Below are positions 28,244-38,457 of a stretch of 64,000 nucleotides of DNA, piece by piece. The translations under genes and the position numbers were made by a program. The notes beneath the pieces were generated by a model that saw nothing but the letters and a program-made list of their open reading frames with translations, was not told the origin of the DNA and did not search any database. The stretch is from assembly GCA_016718275.1 (NCBI GenBank), contig JADKEA010000001.1, positions 186,001-250,000 on the forward strand. The letters are read 5' to 3'. This stretch comes from Candidatus Villigracilis affinis. GTDB lineage: Bacteria; Chloroflexota; Anaerolineae; Anaerolineales; Villigracilaceae. Each line of letters begins with the position of its first letter. The stretch's first letter is position 1.

Positions 28244-29371
28244 ATGTCAAGTCTAAACAATGCAATCCAGTTAATTCGTGAGGGGCGGAAAGAGGAAGCG
28301 CGGAAAATCCTCGAGTTGATTCTAAGGTCAGAACCTGGGAATATTCAGGCGTGGTTTTGGTCTGTGGAGACCTATTCCTCCATTGAAAAACGCATTCAGG
28401 TTTTGGAGATCTGCCTGGAGATGAACCCCGGTAATGCGCAGGCCATGCAGGCCCTGCAAAAATTGCGCAGCCAGCGGCCTCCACAAGCCTCGTTTTCACC
28501 GCCTCCCCCCCAACAGCCATCTCAATCATATTCCGCGCCGCCCAGAGACGAACCTCAAAAATCTGCTACCCCTTCGTATGAGCCAGTCTATTACGATGAC
28601 AAACCAAAGACGCCTTCATCCACCCATCCCTATTTTGATGATGCACCACCCGTCGAATCAGACAGCTACTCCTACGCATCCTCTCCACAGAAAAAAGACA
28701 CCATCAGCTATTCCGATACTTTCTCGCTCACGAAACCCAAGCCAGTGAGAAAGTCCTATACATTTTATGAAGCATGGGCAGCCGTACTGCTGATGAAAGG
28801 AGGGAACTCCTACGAGGATATCCTCGATGACCCCGAAGCTGGAACAGGCCGCGCCTTTGAGTGGGTAGCGTACGCCAGCATTATCAGCGGATTGTTCTTT
28901 CCGTTTACGCTCATGGCTAATCCACAATTCGCCGAATTAAAGGCGATGCCGGAATTCAATCGATTCTTCGGAAGCTTTGAATCTGTCACATTGACCGTGA
29001 TCCTGTCTCTGGCAATGGCTGTGCTGTCGCCCCTTTTCAGCGTGATCGGGCTTGCCATCAGCGCATGGTTTCAGAATTTGATCGCCGCTTTTATGGGCGG
29101 ACACGGAGATTTCGGCCGCACGATCTATGCGTTGTCGGCTTATCTGGCTCCGTTGACAATTCTGGTTGCTGTCATTGGCATTGTCCCCATCGTCGGTCAA
29201 TGTTTCACCAGCGTGGTTGGCATTTACAGCCTAGTTTTGAACATTCGCGCATTACAGGCAGCTCATTCACTGACGACGGGAAAAGCGATTGGGGTCATTT
29301 TCCTTCCCAGCATTTTTCTGATGGTCTTCGCATGTTTTCTATTTTTCGTCGTGGGCGTCTTCGGGCAATAG
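28244..29371 (+). CDS. Yip1-domain membrane protein with N-terminal TPR-like region
   Basis: 375 residues. Residues ~1-75 are helical TPR-like (AIQLIREGRKEEARKILELI, then GNIQAWFWSVE). Residues 80-170 are Pro/Ser/Tyr-rich and probably disordered. The remainder has five hydrophobic helices of the Yip1 type (SIISGLFFPFTLMA, TLTVILSLAMAVLSP, LAISAWFQNLIAAFMGG, LTILVAVIGIVPIVG and VIFLPSIFLMVFACFLFF). Similar TPR-linker-Yip1 proteins occur in Chloroflexota; function unknown. A short AT-rich gap with TTGACT at 28201 precedes it. Confidence 0.7.
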   Translation: MSSLNNAIQLIREGRKEEARKILELILRSEPGNIQAWFWSVETYSSIEKRIQVLEICLEMNPGNAQAMQALQKLRSQRPPQASFSPPPPQQPSQSYSAPPRDEPQKSATPSYEPVYYDDKPKTPSSTHPYFDDAPPVESDSYSYASSPQKKDTISYSDTFSLTKPKPVRKSYTFYEAWAAVLLMKGGNSYEDILDDPEAGTGRAFEWVAYASIISGLFFPFTLMANPQFAELKAMPEFNRFFGSFESVTLTVILSLAMAVLSPLFSVIGLAISAWFQNLIAAFMGGHGDFGRTIYALSAYLAPLTILVAVIGIVPIVGQCFTSVVGIYSLVLNIRALQAAHSLTTGKAIGVIFLPSIFLMVFACFLFFVVGVFGQ

Positions 29372-29455
29372 AAGCAGTCCCATCAAACAGTTTATACTAA
29401 CTTCAGACAGTATCTCGTTTTGACCGGAATCCAAGGCTGCGCTGGCGGTAAATCC

Positions 29456-31735
29456 ATGCAAAAACAAAAAAATGAATTAAATATCATCGAGTTTCTGGAA
29501 CGATGGACGAAAATCGCAGGTTTAATCGCTGCAATCGTATCAGCGATCCTTTTCGTTTCACGTTCATTCATAGAGTCGGTTGTCCTAATCATTGTTGGAT
29601 GGGCACTAACACTGGTCTGGCTCATCGGAATTGCCCGCAAACGTTCCACGAAGCCAAAAAATTAAACAACGGGCGTACTTTGGAATATCAATCCTCACCA
29701 TTGCAACTGTTATTTTGACATGGTACGGGATTCGACAAGAGGCAAAAAATACATCTTTCCAGAAAACTCTGTATCGTTACCGAATGCCGAATATCCCGGC
29801 TTGGCTGTTTATGTAGATTCGTGGAGTTCAAACAGTGATGCACAAATACTAACCAATCCAATCGACCGCACAGTCGTTGTTCAGCAAATAGATCAGACCT
29901 GGCTTGGCAAACCGATCAACCTTTCAGGGGACCTCGCAGTCCTAAGGCTTTACATAAAGGGAAAAGGAATTGAAGATCAAATTCAAATCAGCAACAGCAT
30001 CCCCGTCAAGTTGATATCATACTCACCAACCACTACTCCAACAGACATTTTTATACCGCCTCAAGGAGGAACAGGAGGTGCTGACGCCTGGTTTTTCCTT
30101 CTTGATCTCCCCAAGCAAATACAAACCGACTCGGAACAAGTATTTGAAGCAACGCTCAATTATGATGTTCAAAAATTACGACAGGATCTCGCCGCACAGG
30201 ATAACCTGAGCGAGTGGCCCAGTGAAATCACAAAAATTACCCTGGGTACTGATGTCCAACCCTCCCCGCCTGACGTTTTTACACTTGCCCCAAACGAACA
30301 GATATTATTCAGCGTGGCATTGATGTTCAATACGCCCGGCGTATATGAATTCAACCCTGGCATTGAATATCTGTATAAAGGGAAAAAATCGACAGCCTGG
30401 GTTGAGCCTTCAATAAAAATTGAAGTCCCGGGAAGTTATTACAAATGGCAACAAATGGGAGAACAACAAGATAAGATAGTGGTCAGATTAGTAGAGCATT
30501 GTCAATTTGAAGAAGGTACTAACTACAAATGTGAGTCCATGAACGCCGACGGGGATTCATCTGCCACCCAAACAGCCGACGGGAACGCAATGAAATTTCT
30601 GGTCGACCATAAAACCATTAATGGAACAGATGAATATCTTGTCACACGGAATATACCTGACATTGATTTCTTTCCATCAGAGCTTACTGTCTGGTCCCCG
30701 GACCATGAAGCATTCGCGCTCCTTGGTGAAGAGGGAGCCTATCTCTACAACCTTGCAGATATAAATTCAGCCGTACTTTTGGAACATCCACAAATTGATA
30801 TTGCCCGATTTTCCCACGACGGAAATTTCCTGGCAACCGGCGGACGGGATGGGACTATAAAACTATGGGATATTCAGAAAGGAAAGTTGTTATATGAGTT
30901 GGAGCCGCACCTGCTTCAAGTTTCGGCGCTCGCATTCTCTCTTGATGATACGTTCATAGCTTCTGCGTCTCAAGATACTACGCTACATGTTTCACGAGTC
31001 CCGGATGGAAAATTAATATATGACCTGATAGCAAATATAGAGAGCGATCCCATGCTTGGTTCGCAGGTTGAAAGAATCGGATTCTCACCAGACCATCAAA
31101 TAGTTTTCACTCAAGATAGTATCGGCATTACCAGCATGTGGGATACTCGAGATGGCAAGCCGTTGCCATTTGCCGGAAACTGGCTATATGATGAAACGGA
31201 ACCAAGAAACATCTCATACTTGGAGTTTTCGCTGGACAGCAAATATATAGCAACAAGGAATGGAGGTTCCGGGAGAAATCTGGAGTTATGGAACGTACAA
31301 AGCGGCTCATTGGTTTTTGAAACCCCCGAGGCACTCACAGCAACAACCTGGGCAGCTTTTTCAAATGACGGCGTGCGTCTGGCTGCGGATTATGGGCTGG
31401 GAGATGAGTATATGGTCGTCGTATATGAAATTCCAAGCGGGAAGGAATTGATACAACTCAATCTTCCCAGTCTCGGGGTACAGGATGGCAGTCGTTTTGC
31501 TTTTTCCCCAGATGGAAGCTTGGTTGCCTTCATGGACATGGATGGCACATTACTTGTTTTGAATGGGAATGATTATAGTCAGGTTTACAGCCTGGAAACT
31601 GGTTTTATGGCGGATCGGTTGACGTTTTCTAAAGATGGGCAGACTCTAATACTGGATGGGAAGTTCAAACAAGAGACACGAAATATGTCAGATGGTTCAC
31701 TAATAAGAGTAATCGATGTCTCGGAGGCACGTTAG
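29456..31735 (+). CDS. Membrane-anchored WD40 beta-propeller protein (two frameshifts)
   Basis: The start is ATG at 29456. The first part encodes two hydrophobic helices (IAGLIAAIVSAILFVSRSF and VVLIIVGWALTLVWLIGIA). The frame changes at an A run near 29657, giving YFGISILTIATVILTWYGI (a third helix), and again at an A6 run near 29747. From there a ~670-residue extracytoplasmic region follows, whose second half has WD40 units (FSHDGNFLATGGRDGTIKLWD, VSALAFSLDDTFIASASQD, FSPDGSLVAFMDMDGTLLVL). The two shifts cancel, so total length is a multiple of three. One protein with two sequencing indels is most likely; two or three separate genes are possible. Function unknown. Confidence 0.65.
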
Positions 31736-31780
31736 TTAATAGGCCCAGTCAATGATGAAAACTCTACTTCGCTGGTGACT

Positions 31781-32962
31781 TTACCCCTTCACACAAACCA
31801 GTCCTTTCAAATACATCCCTTCCGGGAAATGCAAACTGACCGGGTGATCGCTGCCCTGTGACAAATGCTCGATGATCGTCGCATCCACGCCTGCATCGAG
31901 GGCAGCGGAGGCGACGATCTTTTGGAATAAGGCCGCGTCAATGCCACCAGAGCAGGAATAGGTGAAAAGCAATCCGCCGTGGCGCAATAATTTGAAGGCC
32001 AGCAAATTGATGTCTTTGTAGGCCCGCGATGCCTTTTCGGCATGGGCAGCGGTGGGCGCAAACTTGGGCGGGTCAAGCACGATCAGATCGAAAGAGCGAT
32101 TCGCGTCACGGAATTTTCTGAGCAATTGAAAGACATCGCCTTCAAGGGAGGTGTGACGGTCTGCGGGGAGGTGATTCAACGCAATATTTTCTTCAAGCAA
32201 TGCCAGCGCATCCGCTGACGAATCGACGGATAGAACCGATTTTGCTCCGCTTGCCAAAGCGTGGATGGAAAATCCGCCTGTGTAGCAAAAACAATTCAAC
32301 ACATCGCGGTCTTTTGACAACTCGCCCACACCGTGACGGTTTTCGCGCTGGTCAAGGTAGAACCCTGTCTTGTGGCCGTGCGCAATATCGACATTGAATT
32401 TCAAGTTGTATTCAGTGATGGGAAAGATAAAAGAAGAAAGTGTGCCGCGCAGGATACCTGTGATCGGCTGCAGACCTTCGAGTTCGCGCACATCGGCATC
32501 GGAGCGTTCGTAAATTGTTGTAACGCCCGTCTCTTCGACCAGTAGGTCGGCGATGGTTTCCTTCCAGAATTCGGAGCCAGCGGTTAACGATTGCAGGACA
32601 AGGACATTCTCGTAACGGTCAACGATCAGGCCGGGGATCCCATCCGATTCGGCGTGGAGCAAACGATAGGCATTCGAATGGCTATCCACCTTCAACTGCT
32701 GACGTACTTCGATTGCCGCGCGGATTCTCTTGCGAAAGAATTCCTTGTCCACGGGTTCGTCGTTAAATGTCCACACACGGGCACGGATCTGCGAATTTGG
32801 GGAGTAGGATGCCCGGGCAAGAAACTGCCCCTCGGACGAGAGCAGGTCAACGGTCGAGCCTGATACGTGGGTTTCATCCACATGACGAATTGCGCTGGCA
32901 AAGATCCACGGATGGCGGCGCAGCAAACTTTTTTCGCGGTTTGGGTTGAGGGTAATGGCCAT
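31781..32962 (-). CDS. RlmI-family class I rRNA methyltransferase
   Basis: 393 residues: N-terminal PUA-like domain (LRRHPWIFASAIRHVDE), EEHD-like region, then a Rossmann methyltransferase domain with FCYTGGFSIHALASGA, the DLIVLDPPKFAPT catalytic loop and FTYSCSGGIDAALF. This is the COG1092/RlmI family; E. coli RlmI makes 5-methylcytosine at 23S rRNA position 1962. TAAGAT ends 6 nt before the ATG, suggesting a leaderless transcript. It is divergent from the DUF58 gene, with 67 bp between the starts. Confidence 0.88.
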   Translation of the reverse strand: MAITLNPNREKSLLRRHPWIFASAIRHVDETHVSGSTVDLLSSEGQFLARASYSPNSQIRARVWTFNDEPVDKEFFRKRIRAAIEVRQQLKVDSHSNAYRLLHAESDGIPGLIVDRYENVLVLQSLTAGSEFWKETIADLLVEETGVTTIYERSDADVRELEGLQPITGILRGTLSSFIFPITEYNLKFNVDIAHGHKTGFYLDQRENRHGVGELSKDRDVLNCFCYTGGFSIHALASGAKSVLSVDSSADALALLEENIALNHLPADRHTSLEGDVFQLLRKFRDANRSFDLIVLDPPKFAPTAAHAEKASRAYKDINLLAFKLLRHGGLLFTYSCSGGIDAALFQKIVASAALDAGVDATIIEHLSQGSDHPVSLHFPEGMYLKGLVCVKG

Positions 32963-32995
32963 GTGTCTATCTTACCGCAAAAATCTTTCTGAGCT

Positions 32996-33023
32996 TTGAA
33001 ATCTGAAAGGCTGAGTTTATAAT
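32996..33023 (+). promoter_or_regulatory. Promoter of the DUF58-transglutaminase operon, leaderless
   Basis: TTGAAA (32996-33001), 16-nt spacer and TATAAT (33018-33023). The ATG of the next gene follows after exactly 6 nt, so transcription should begin at or next to the start codon. Confidence 0.7.
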
Positions 33024-33029
33024 GGAAAG

Positions 33030-34322
33030 ATGACCACGCGCATGCGATTGAATTCCGTGTTGCTGCCGCTGCTGACCTTCACTGTGCTGGCGATGCAGCT
33101 GCTCGATCCATCCAAGATCTGGCAGGCGTTGATCGCGGCATTCGGCGGGCTGTGGCTGATGACAGGGTTGTGGGCGTGGTCGCTGAAAGCCCATTTGCGA
33201 TTGACGCGCGAAGTGCGATTCACGTGGGCGCAGGTGGGGGATGCACTCGAAGAACAATTCACGCTGGTCAATGATGGACCCGTGCCAGCCACATGGGTTG
33301 AGATTATCGATCATTCCACGCTGCCTGGTTATTCCGCGGCGCGCGCGATCGGTGTGGATAATTCATCCACGACCACGTGGCACACAAATGCAGTTTGCAA
33401 ACGACGCGGCGTTTATGAATTAGGCGGGACAACCCTGCGCAGCGGTGATCCATTCGGGATCTATTCGGTTGAAATTTTCCTGCCTGAAAAAACAACGCTG
33501 GTGGTGATGCCGCCTGTGATTCCCCTGCCCACAGTGGAGATCATGCCAGGCGGCTGGATGGGCGATGGACGTCCGCGGCCAAACATCATGGATCAAACCG
33601 TGAACGCGGCGACCGTGCGCGAGTTCGCTCATGGCGACAGCCCGAGATTAATTCACTGGCCCACCACGGCACGGCGCGGAAAATTTTATGCACGTCAATT
33701 GGATGGCGCGCCCGCCAGCGATTGGTGGATCGCGCTCGATGTCGATGCAAATGTACAGGCGGGCGAAGGCTGGGAAAATACGGTTGAACTCGGCGTCATT
33801 CTCGCCGCCTCACTGGCCGACCGCGGCTTGCGTGCGCGTCACCCGCAGGAGGTGGGCTTGCTTGCCAGCGGCACGCAAACCGTCTGGCTGAAGCCGCAAT
33901 CGGGAGAACGTCATCGGCTGGAAATTTTGCGTTCGCTCGCCATGCTCGAGCCCGGTCAATTACCGCTTGCCGAAATGCTCGACCGTGCCGGTCCAACATT
34001 GGGCAATCGCATCAGCCTCATCGTCATCACCGCTTCGATAAAACCCGATTGGATTCCTGCACTCACCCATTTATTGTGGAAGGGCATCAGCCCAACTGTT
34101 CTTTTGATGGACCCTTCGTCATTCGGCACCCCTCAAAACGCGGATGCCCTTGCGGGCGTTCTCGCCGAATTGGGCATTCCCCGCTTCATCCTTAACCGCA
34201 GCCTGCTGCAACAACCCGAAGCACATCCTGGCAAGGGGCAGTGGGAGTGGCGCATCACACCTTCTGGCAAAGCCATCCCCACCCGCCCACCCAGCGACCT
34301 GACATGGAAGAGGCTGGGATGA
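33030..34322 (+). CDS. DUF58-domain protein (vWA-like)
   Basis: 430 residues with two N-terminal helices (VLLPLLTFTVLAMQLLDPS, LIAAFGGLWLMTGLWAW). A beta-rich region follows, then the DUF58 core with the conserved VREFAHGDSPRLIHWPTTAR motif, then a vWA-like fold (DWWIALDVDANVQ). Such proteins usually stand with a MoxR-type AAA+ ATPase and a transglutaminase; here the transglutaminase follows with an ATGA overlap, but no MoxR gene is in the window. They are thought to assist assembly or maturation of cell-envelope complexes. Role here inferred from family only. Confidence 0.85.
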   Translation: MTTRMRLNSVLLPLLTFTVLAMQLLDPSKIWQALIAAFGGLWLMTGLWAWSLKAHLRLTREVRFTWAQVGDALEEQFTLVNDGPVPATWVEIIDHSTLPGYSAARAIGVDNSSTTTWHTNAVCKRRGVYELGGTTLRSGDPFGIYSVEIFLPEKTTLVVMPPVIPLPTVEIMPGGWMGDGRPRPNIMDQTVNAATVREFAHGDSPRLIHWPTTARRGKFYARQLDGAPASDWWIALDVDANVQAGEGWENTVELGVILAASLADRGLRARHPQEVGLLASGTQTVWLKPQSGERHRLEILRSLAMLEPGQLPLAEMLDRAGPTLGNRISLIVITASIKPDWIPALTHLLWKGISPTVLLMDPSSFGTPQNADALAGVLAELGIPRFILNRSLLQQPEAHPGKGQWEWRITPSGKAIPTRPPSDLTWKRLG

Positions 34323-36646
34323 CGCGGCCTACTTTTAGAATTCAAGACCTGATCCTCGGGCTCTCGCTGATGGCGCTTGCCTGTTTGCCACTTGCATTAA
34401 GTGAGATCGTCCGCGATGCGGGTGTGAGTTTGCTGCTGCCGCTCACTCTCATCGGCGCGGGACTCGCCTGGCTGCTGGCTGGCTGGGGAGTGCGGAAATT
34501 ATTTTCAGGCTTCGTTCTGCTGATCCTCGGCCCGTTGACTCTGGTCGTCCGCATCGGCCAAATGGGCGATGCGGTATTTGAATTCATCAGGCAGTCGTTT
34601 GTTCTGTTCCCCTCTTTTTTCAACAAGGTGTTTTACGAGACCCCGTCAGATGTTTCATTATTCCTTTCTTCCAGAGAAACGCTGCTGCAAAAAGCACTGG
34701 CATTCAGCGGACGAATCTCATTATGGTTCACGGGTATTTTTCGCGGTGTACAGATCGAAGACCCTGTCGTCCGCACATTGATCTGGTGCCTGGCTTTATG
34801 GCTGATCGCAGTTTGGGCGGGCTGGCAAATCTATCGCAACAAAAAATTCATGCTGGGCATGCTGCCATCCACAGTTATGCTGGCTTTCGTCCTCGATTAC
34901 ACAGGCAAGGAGAAGGAGATCCTGTGGCTTCATCTTGCCCTGCTTTTATTCCTGTATGGATTGACCAACTACCACCACCTGCAAAAGCATTGGGATACAT
35001 CCCACACCGATTATGCAGACAGCACAAGCATCGACACGCTGGTGATCGTCAGCGCGCTTACGCTGGTATTGGTCTCCGCTTCATTCCTCGTTTCCACCTT
35101 TTCGATCAAGGACATCCTCGATGATTTCCGTGAAAAACGCGCTGGCTCGAACGAGTCGCAGGCGGAATCACTCGGGCTTGAATCGGTCAAAGATAATTTC
35201 AGGGTGACAGGTTTCGGTAACGGCCTGCCGCGTTCTTATTTATTGAAAGCTGGCCCTGAAATCTCCACCCAACTCGCGATGACCATTTCCACGGGCGACC
35301 TGCCGCCCATGTCACGTAACGCGCATCCGAACGTCCCCCGCTATTACTGGCGCACACTGACCTATTCCATTTACACCGGCGCAGGCTGGACAAATCCGCC
35401 TGTCGAATCGGAAGATATTCCCGCAGGTCAGGCTGTGATCGAAGAAACAGATCCAAGCTATCGCATCGTCAATGCCAATGTGACCTTCCCCAAAGACACA
35501 AGCGAACGTTTGTATTGGACGGGCTCACTCGTCCGCGCGGATGTGCCTTTCACAGCCGCATGGACTCGCAAAACAGAAAACGCCTCCCTGCTCGATACAG
35601 ATATGCTGGCTGCATTCGCCCCCGTAGAATCATATACTGCCGAGTCAGTTCTGTTGAACGTCAGCGCTCAGGAGTTGCGTGATTCACCCAGTGTGTATCC
35701 CAGCTGGGTGCGGAATCGTTTTCTAGCGCTGCCCGATTCAGTACCAGAACGTGTGCTTGCGCTGGCGCGTGACCTGACCGCCTCCGAACCCAACGCCTAC
35801 GACCGCGCACTCGCCATTCAAAATTATCTGCGCGAATTCCCATATACGCTCGATATTTCCACGCCGCCCGCTGGCCGCGACGTGACCGATTATTTCATCT
35901 TCGATCTCAAGCAGGGATATTGCGATTACTACGCCACATCCATGGCGGTGCTTGCGCGTGCTGCGGGGCTGCCTGCGCGGCTTGTGGTCGGCTATGCCAA
36001 TGGAAGCTACGACCTCGAACGCGCGCAATATATCGTCACCGAAAATTATGCCCACTCGTGGGTTGAAATTTATTTTGCAGGCATCGGCTGGGTCGAGTTC
36101 GAGCCGACCGCCAGTGAACCTGTCATTTTTTATGAAGAGGAAAACAATTCAGATCCAACCACAGCCGAGACCCTGACGGAAGAAATATCATTCAACAACG
36201 TATTTTCATCCCTGCTCCAAAATACTGTTCAAAAAGCATGGTTCCCAGTCGTTGTTGTCATTGTCCTCGGCTTAGCATGGATCGGAGTTGACACCCTGCG
36301 CATCAAGCGGATTCCGCCTGCGCAGACGATCCAAATCCTATACAAACGTCTGCGCCGCCTCGCACGACCCGTGACAGGCTACGCTTCGAGAAATCAGACC
36401 GCCCATTTTTATGCTTTAAATCTCAATCGCCGCCTTTCCGAGATCAAGGCTTCACCGCGTTTGACGAAGTGGATTGTGCCTTCGCGCAGCGAGATCGATC
36501 AATTAACCGAATTATTCTCGCGCAGTCTGTTCGCCCCGCTCGCGCCATCTCGCGCCGAAGCGGAGCAGGCCATCAAAGCCTGGTCCAGCTTAAAGTGGAG
36601 ATTGGCGTTGGCAAATCTGCTATCGCTTAGAAAACGCAGAAAGTAG
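34319..36646 (+). CDS. Transglutaminase-like membrane protein (TgpA type)
   Basis: 775 residues from the ATG at 34319, which overlaps the DUF58 stop. Several N-terminal helices (to about residue 260) precede a large extracytoplasmic region with a transglutaminase core: C535 in KQGYCDYYATSMAVLARAAG, H579 in ENYAHSWVEIYF, and GWVEFEPTASEP after it. One more helix (WFPVVVVIVLGLAWIGVDTL) and a cytoplasmic DUF4129-like tail follow. The Cys-His pair is intact, so it may be a protease or cross-linking enzyme. It acts with the DUF58 protein. Confidence 0.87.
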   Translation: MTRPTFRIQDLILGLSLMALACLPLALSEIVRDAGVSLLLPLTLIGAGLAWLLAGWGVRKLFSGFVLLILGPLTLVVRIGQMGDAVFEFIRQSFVLFPSFFNKVFYETPSDVSLFLSSRETLLQKALAFSGRISLWFTGIFRGVQIEDPVVRTLIWCLALWLIAVWAGWQIYRNKKFMLGMLPSTVMLAFVLDYTGKEKEILWLHLALLLFLYGLTNYHHLQKHWDTSHTDYADSTSIDTLVIVSALTLVLVSASFLVSTFSIKDILDDFREKRAGSNESQAESLGLESVKDNFRVTGFGNGLPRSYLLKAGPEISTQLAMTISTGDLPPMSRNAHPNVPRYYWRTLTYSIYTGAGWTNPPVESEDIPAGQAVIEETDPSYRIVNANVTFPKDTSERLYWTGSLVRADVPFTAAWTRKTENASLLDTDMLAAFAPVESYTAESVLLNVSAQELRDSPSVYPSWVRNRFLALPDSVPERVLALARDLTASEPNAYDRALAIQNYLREFPYTLDISTPPAGRDVTDYFIFDLKQGYCDYYATSMAVLARAAGLPARLVVGYANGSYDLERAQYIVTENYAHSWVEIYFAGIGWVEFEPTASEPVIFYEEENNSDPTTAETLTEEISFNNVFSSLLQNTVQKAWFPVVVVIVLGLAWIGVDTLRIKRIPPAQTIQILYKRLRRLARPVTGYASRNQTAHFYALNLNRRLSEIKASPRLTKWIVPSRSEIDQLTELFSRSLFAPLAPSRAEAEQAIKAWSSLKWRLALANLLSLRKRRK

Positions 36647-36748
36647 CCATAAACCTGGCTGTAGATTTATAAACTTTGACAAATTAATCCAGCAATAAAG
36701 TGTCGTGCTCGCAAGTGGCCCCCATCGCAGCCTTCCCATTCCCTCGGC

Positions 36749-36754
36749 TATAAT
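36749..36754 (+). promoter_or_regulatory. TATAAT -10 element upstream of the YitT gene
   Basis: A perfect TATAAT lies 33 nt before the ATG. No good -35 is present at 16-18 nt. Unlike several other genes here, this transcript would have a leader with an AAAGGAA ribosome site. Confidence 0.5.
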
Positions 36755-36787
36755 GATTTCATAAATTTAGAATAAAAAGGAATCTTT

Positions 36788-37671
36788 ATGAAGAAATATT
36801 GGCCCAGCATACGGGATTATTTGTTGATCGTCACCTCCAGCCTGATACAGGCGGTGAGTTTGCGTTTGTTTTTCATCCCTGCCAATCTGGCATCGGGCGG
36901 CGTGAGCGGCATTTCACAACTCGTCAATCACTACACAGGCTGGCCCATTGGTTTAATGGTGTTGATCGGAAACATTCCGCTTTTTTTGCTGGGCTGGCGT
37001 TTCCTCGGTGGAGTCAAATTCGCCATGCGCACAGCGGTGGCGATTCTCACCTATTCCCTGTTCACCGACCTGATCTTGAAAGTTCCCTACTTCATTGAGT
37101 ATTCTCAAATTTTGATCACAGACCTGAGCGGCGACATTTTTCTCAATTCGTTGTACGGCGCGATCATCAGCGGCATCGGCTACGGAATGGTCTATCGCGC
37201 GCGCGGCACCAGCGGCGGATCGGATATCCTTGCGCGCATCCTCAACAACTGGCGCGGCATTCCCATGACCCAAAGTTATCTTATCGTGGATACGGCGGTG
37301 ATCCTTTCTGCTGGCTTCGTCTTCGGGTGGAAGGAAGCGTTGTATGCGATGATTACGTTATACGTCAGCGGCATTGTTTCTGAAACGGTGCTCGAAGGCG
37401 GCGGCACGGTCCGCACGGCAATGATCGTCACAGCAAAACCTGAAAAGGTTTCGAACCGTGTGATCGAAGAACTCGAACGCGGAGTCACTTATCTCGAAGG
37501 CAGGGGCGCATACACTGGCAATTCTCGCCCGTTTTGTATTGCGTGGTCAACCGTGCCGAAATCGCCTCGTTAAAAGCCATCGTACACGAAAGCGACCCCG
37601 AAGCGTTTATGGTCATCGGGGTCGCGCATGAGGCATTAGGTGAAGGATTCAAACCACTCAAAGGACGGTAA
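36788..37671 (+). CDS. YitT/DUF161-DUF2179 family membrane protein (one frameshift)
   Basis: The N-terminal part has 5-6 helices with the YitT pattern (FFIPANLASGGVSGISQLVNH, then SLYGAIISGIGYGMVYRARG and GTSGGSDILARIL). The C-terminal DUF2179 cytoplasmic domain is broken at ~37523: the frame continues as FSPVLYCVVNRAEIASLKAI and ends LGEGFKPLKGR if one A is added to GGCAATTC. The corrected protein has 294 residues, the normal length. The indel looks like a homopolymer error. Function of the family is unclear; a membrane transport-like role is suspected. Confidence 0.82.
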
Positions 37672-37678
37672 TTATCTA

Positions 37679-38401
37679 ATGAAACTTCTTCTTATCACTG
37701 GTGGCTCAAAAGGTCTTGGCCTTGCCCTTTGCGAACAGTTTAAACAAAAAGGGTATCAAATTATTGAATTTTCCAGATCTGCGCCGCATGAATTCTCTGT
37801 TTCTGTTGATCTCACAAATCCAGAAGTGAGCAGGCTTGCTGTGGCAAAGGCTATCGCATCTATTAACGCAAATCAATTGCAAGAGTTGGTTGTAATAAAC
37901 AATGCAGGGACCTTGGCTCCTATTGGTCAAACTTCCGACAAAGCTTTTTCCGATTTATTAAATAGCATGAATACAAATTTTGTTTCAGCTATTTTAATTT
38001 TAACGGAAATTATCGCCAGGTTTCAATCTGCAACTTGTAAAAAAGTGCTTGCAAATATTTCTTCCGGAGCGGCACTGAAAGGATATTATGGATGGTCACT
38101 TTATTGTGCAGCCAAAGCTGGAATGGAAAACTTTATCCATTCTCTGGCAGTTGAACAACAGACTCAGCCTCATCCGTTTCTGCCCATTAATATCGACCCT
38201 GGCGTCATTGACACCGATATGCAAGCACTAATTCGCGCGACACCACAATCAGATTTTGCAGATGTGGAACGGTTTATTCAACGTAAAAATCAAGGACTCT
38301 TGGTCTCCCCGGACAAAGTGGCAGCGTCAATTATCAACATCATTGAATTGCCATCTTTATCGTTTGGCAATCGTTATGAAACTTCAAAACATAACAACTA
38401 A
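37679..38401 (+). CDS. Short-chain dehydrogenase/reductase (sepiapterin reductase-like)
   Basis: 240 residues from ATG 37679, which starts directly at the Rossmann strand: KLLLITGGSKGLGLALCEQF (TGxxxGxG). NNAG is present in VVINNAGTLAPIG, the catalytic Ser lies in LANISSGAALKGYYGW, and YxxxK reads YCAAKAGME. DPGVIDTDMQ closes the active site. The sequence is most like sepiapterin/benzil reductases. The DNA is more AT-rich than its neighbours, perhaps a sign of transfer. The start of the frame is 39 nt further upstream but overlaps the YitT coding region. Confidence 0.85.
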   Translation: MKLLLITGGSKGLGLALCEQFKQKGYQIIEFSRSAPHEFSVSVDLTNPEVSRLAVAKAIASINANQLQELVVINNAGTLAPIGQTSDKAFSDLLNSMNTNFVSAILILTEIIARFQSATCKKVLANISSGAALKGYYGWSLYCAAKAGMENFIHSLAVEQQTQPHPFLPINIDPGVIDTDMQALIRATPQSDFADVERFIQRKNQGLLVSPDKVAASIINIIELPSLSFGNRYETSKHNN

Positions 38402-38412
38402 TAACTCTGCTC

Positions 38413-38457
38413 AACATAAAAGAGCCAGTCCCTTTGCGGGACTGGCTCTTTTATGTT
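38413..38457. terminator. Bidirectional terminator between the SDR and era genes
   Basis: A 20-bp perfect inverted repeat (arms 38413-38432 and 38438-38457) with a 5-nt loop TTTGC, AT-rich at both ends. It separates convergent genes. Confidence 0.9.

Noticed and set aside
38413..38457. Member of the interspersed palindrome family
   Set aside because: It is AT-rich at both ends, unlike the other palindromes, and placed exactly between convergent stops, so it is a terminator.
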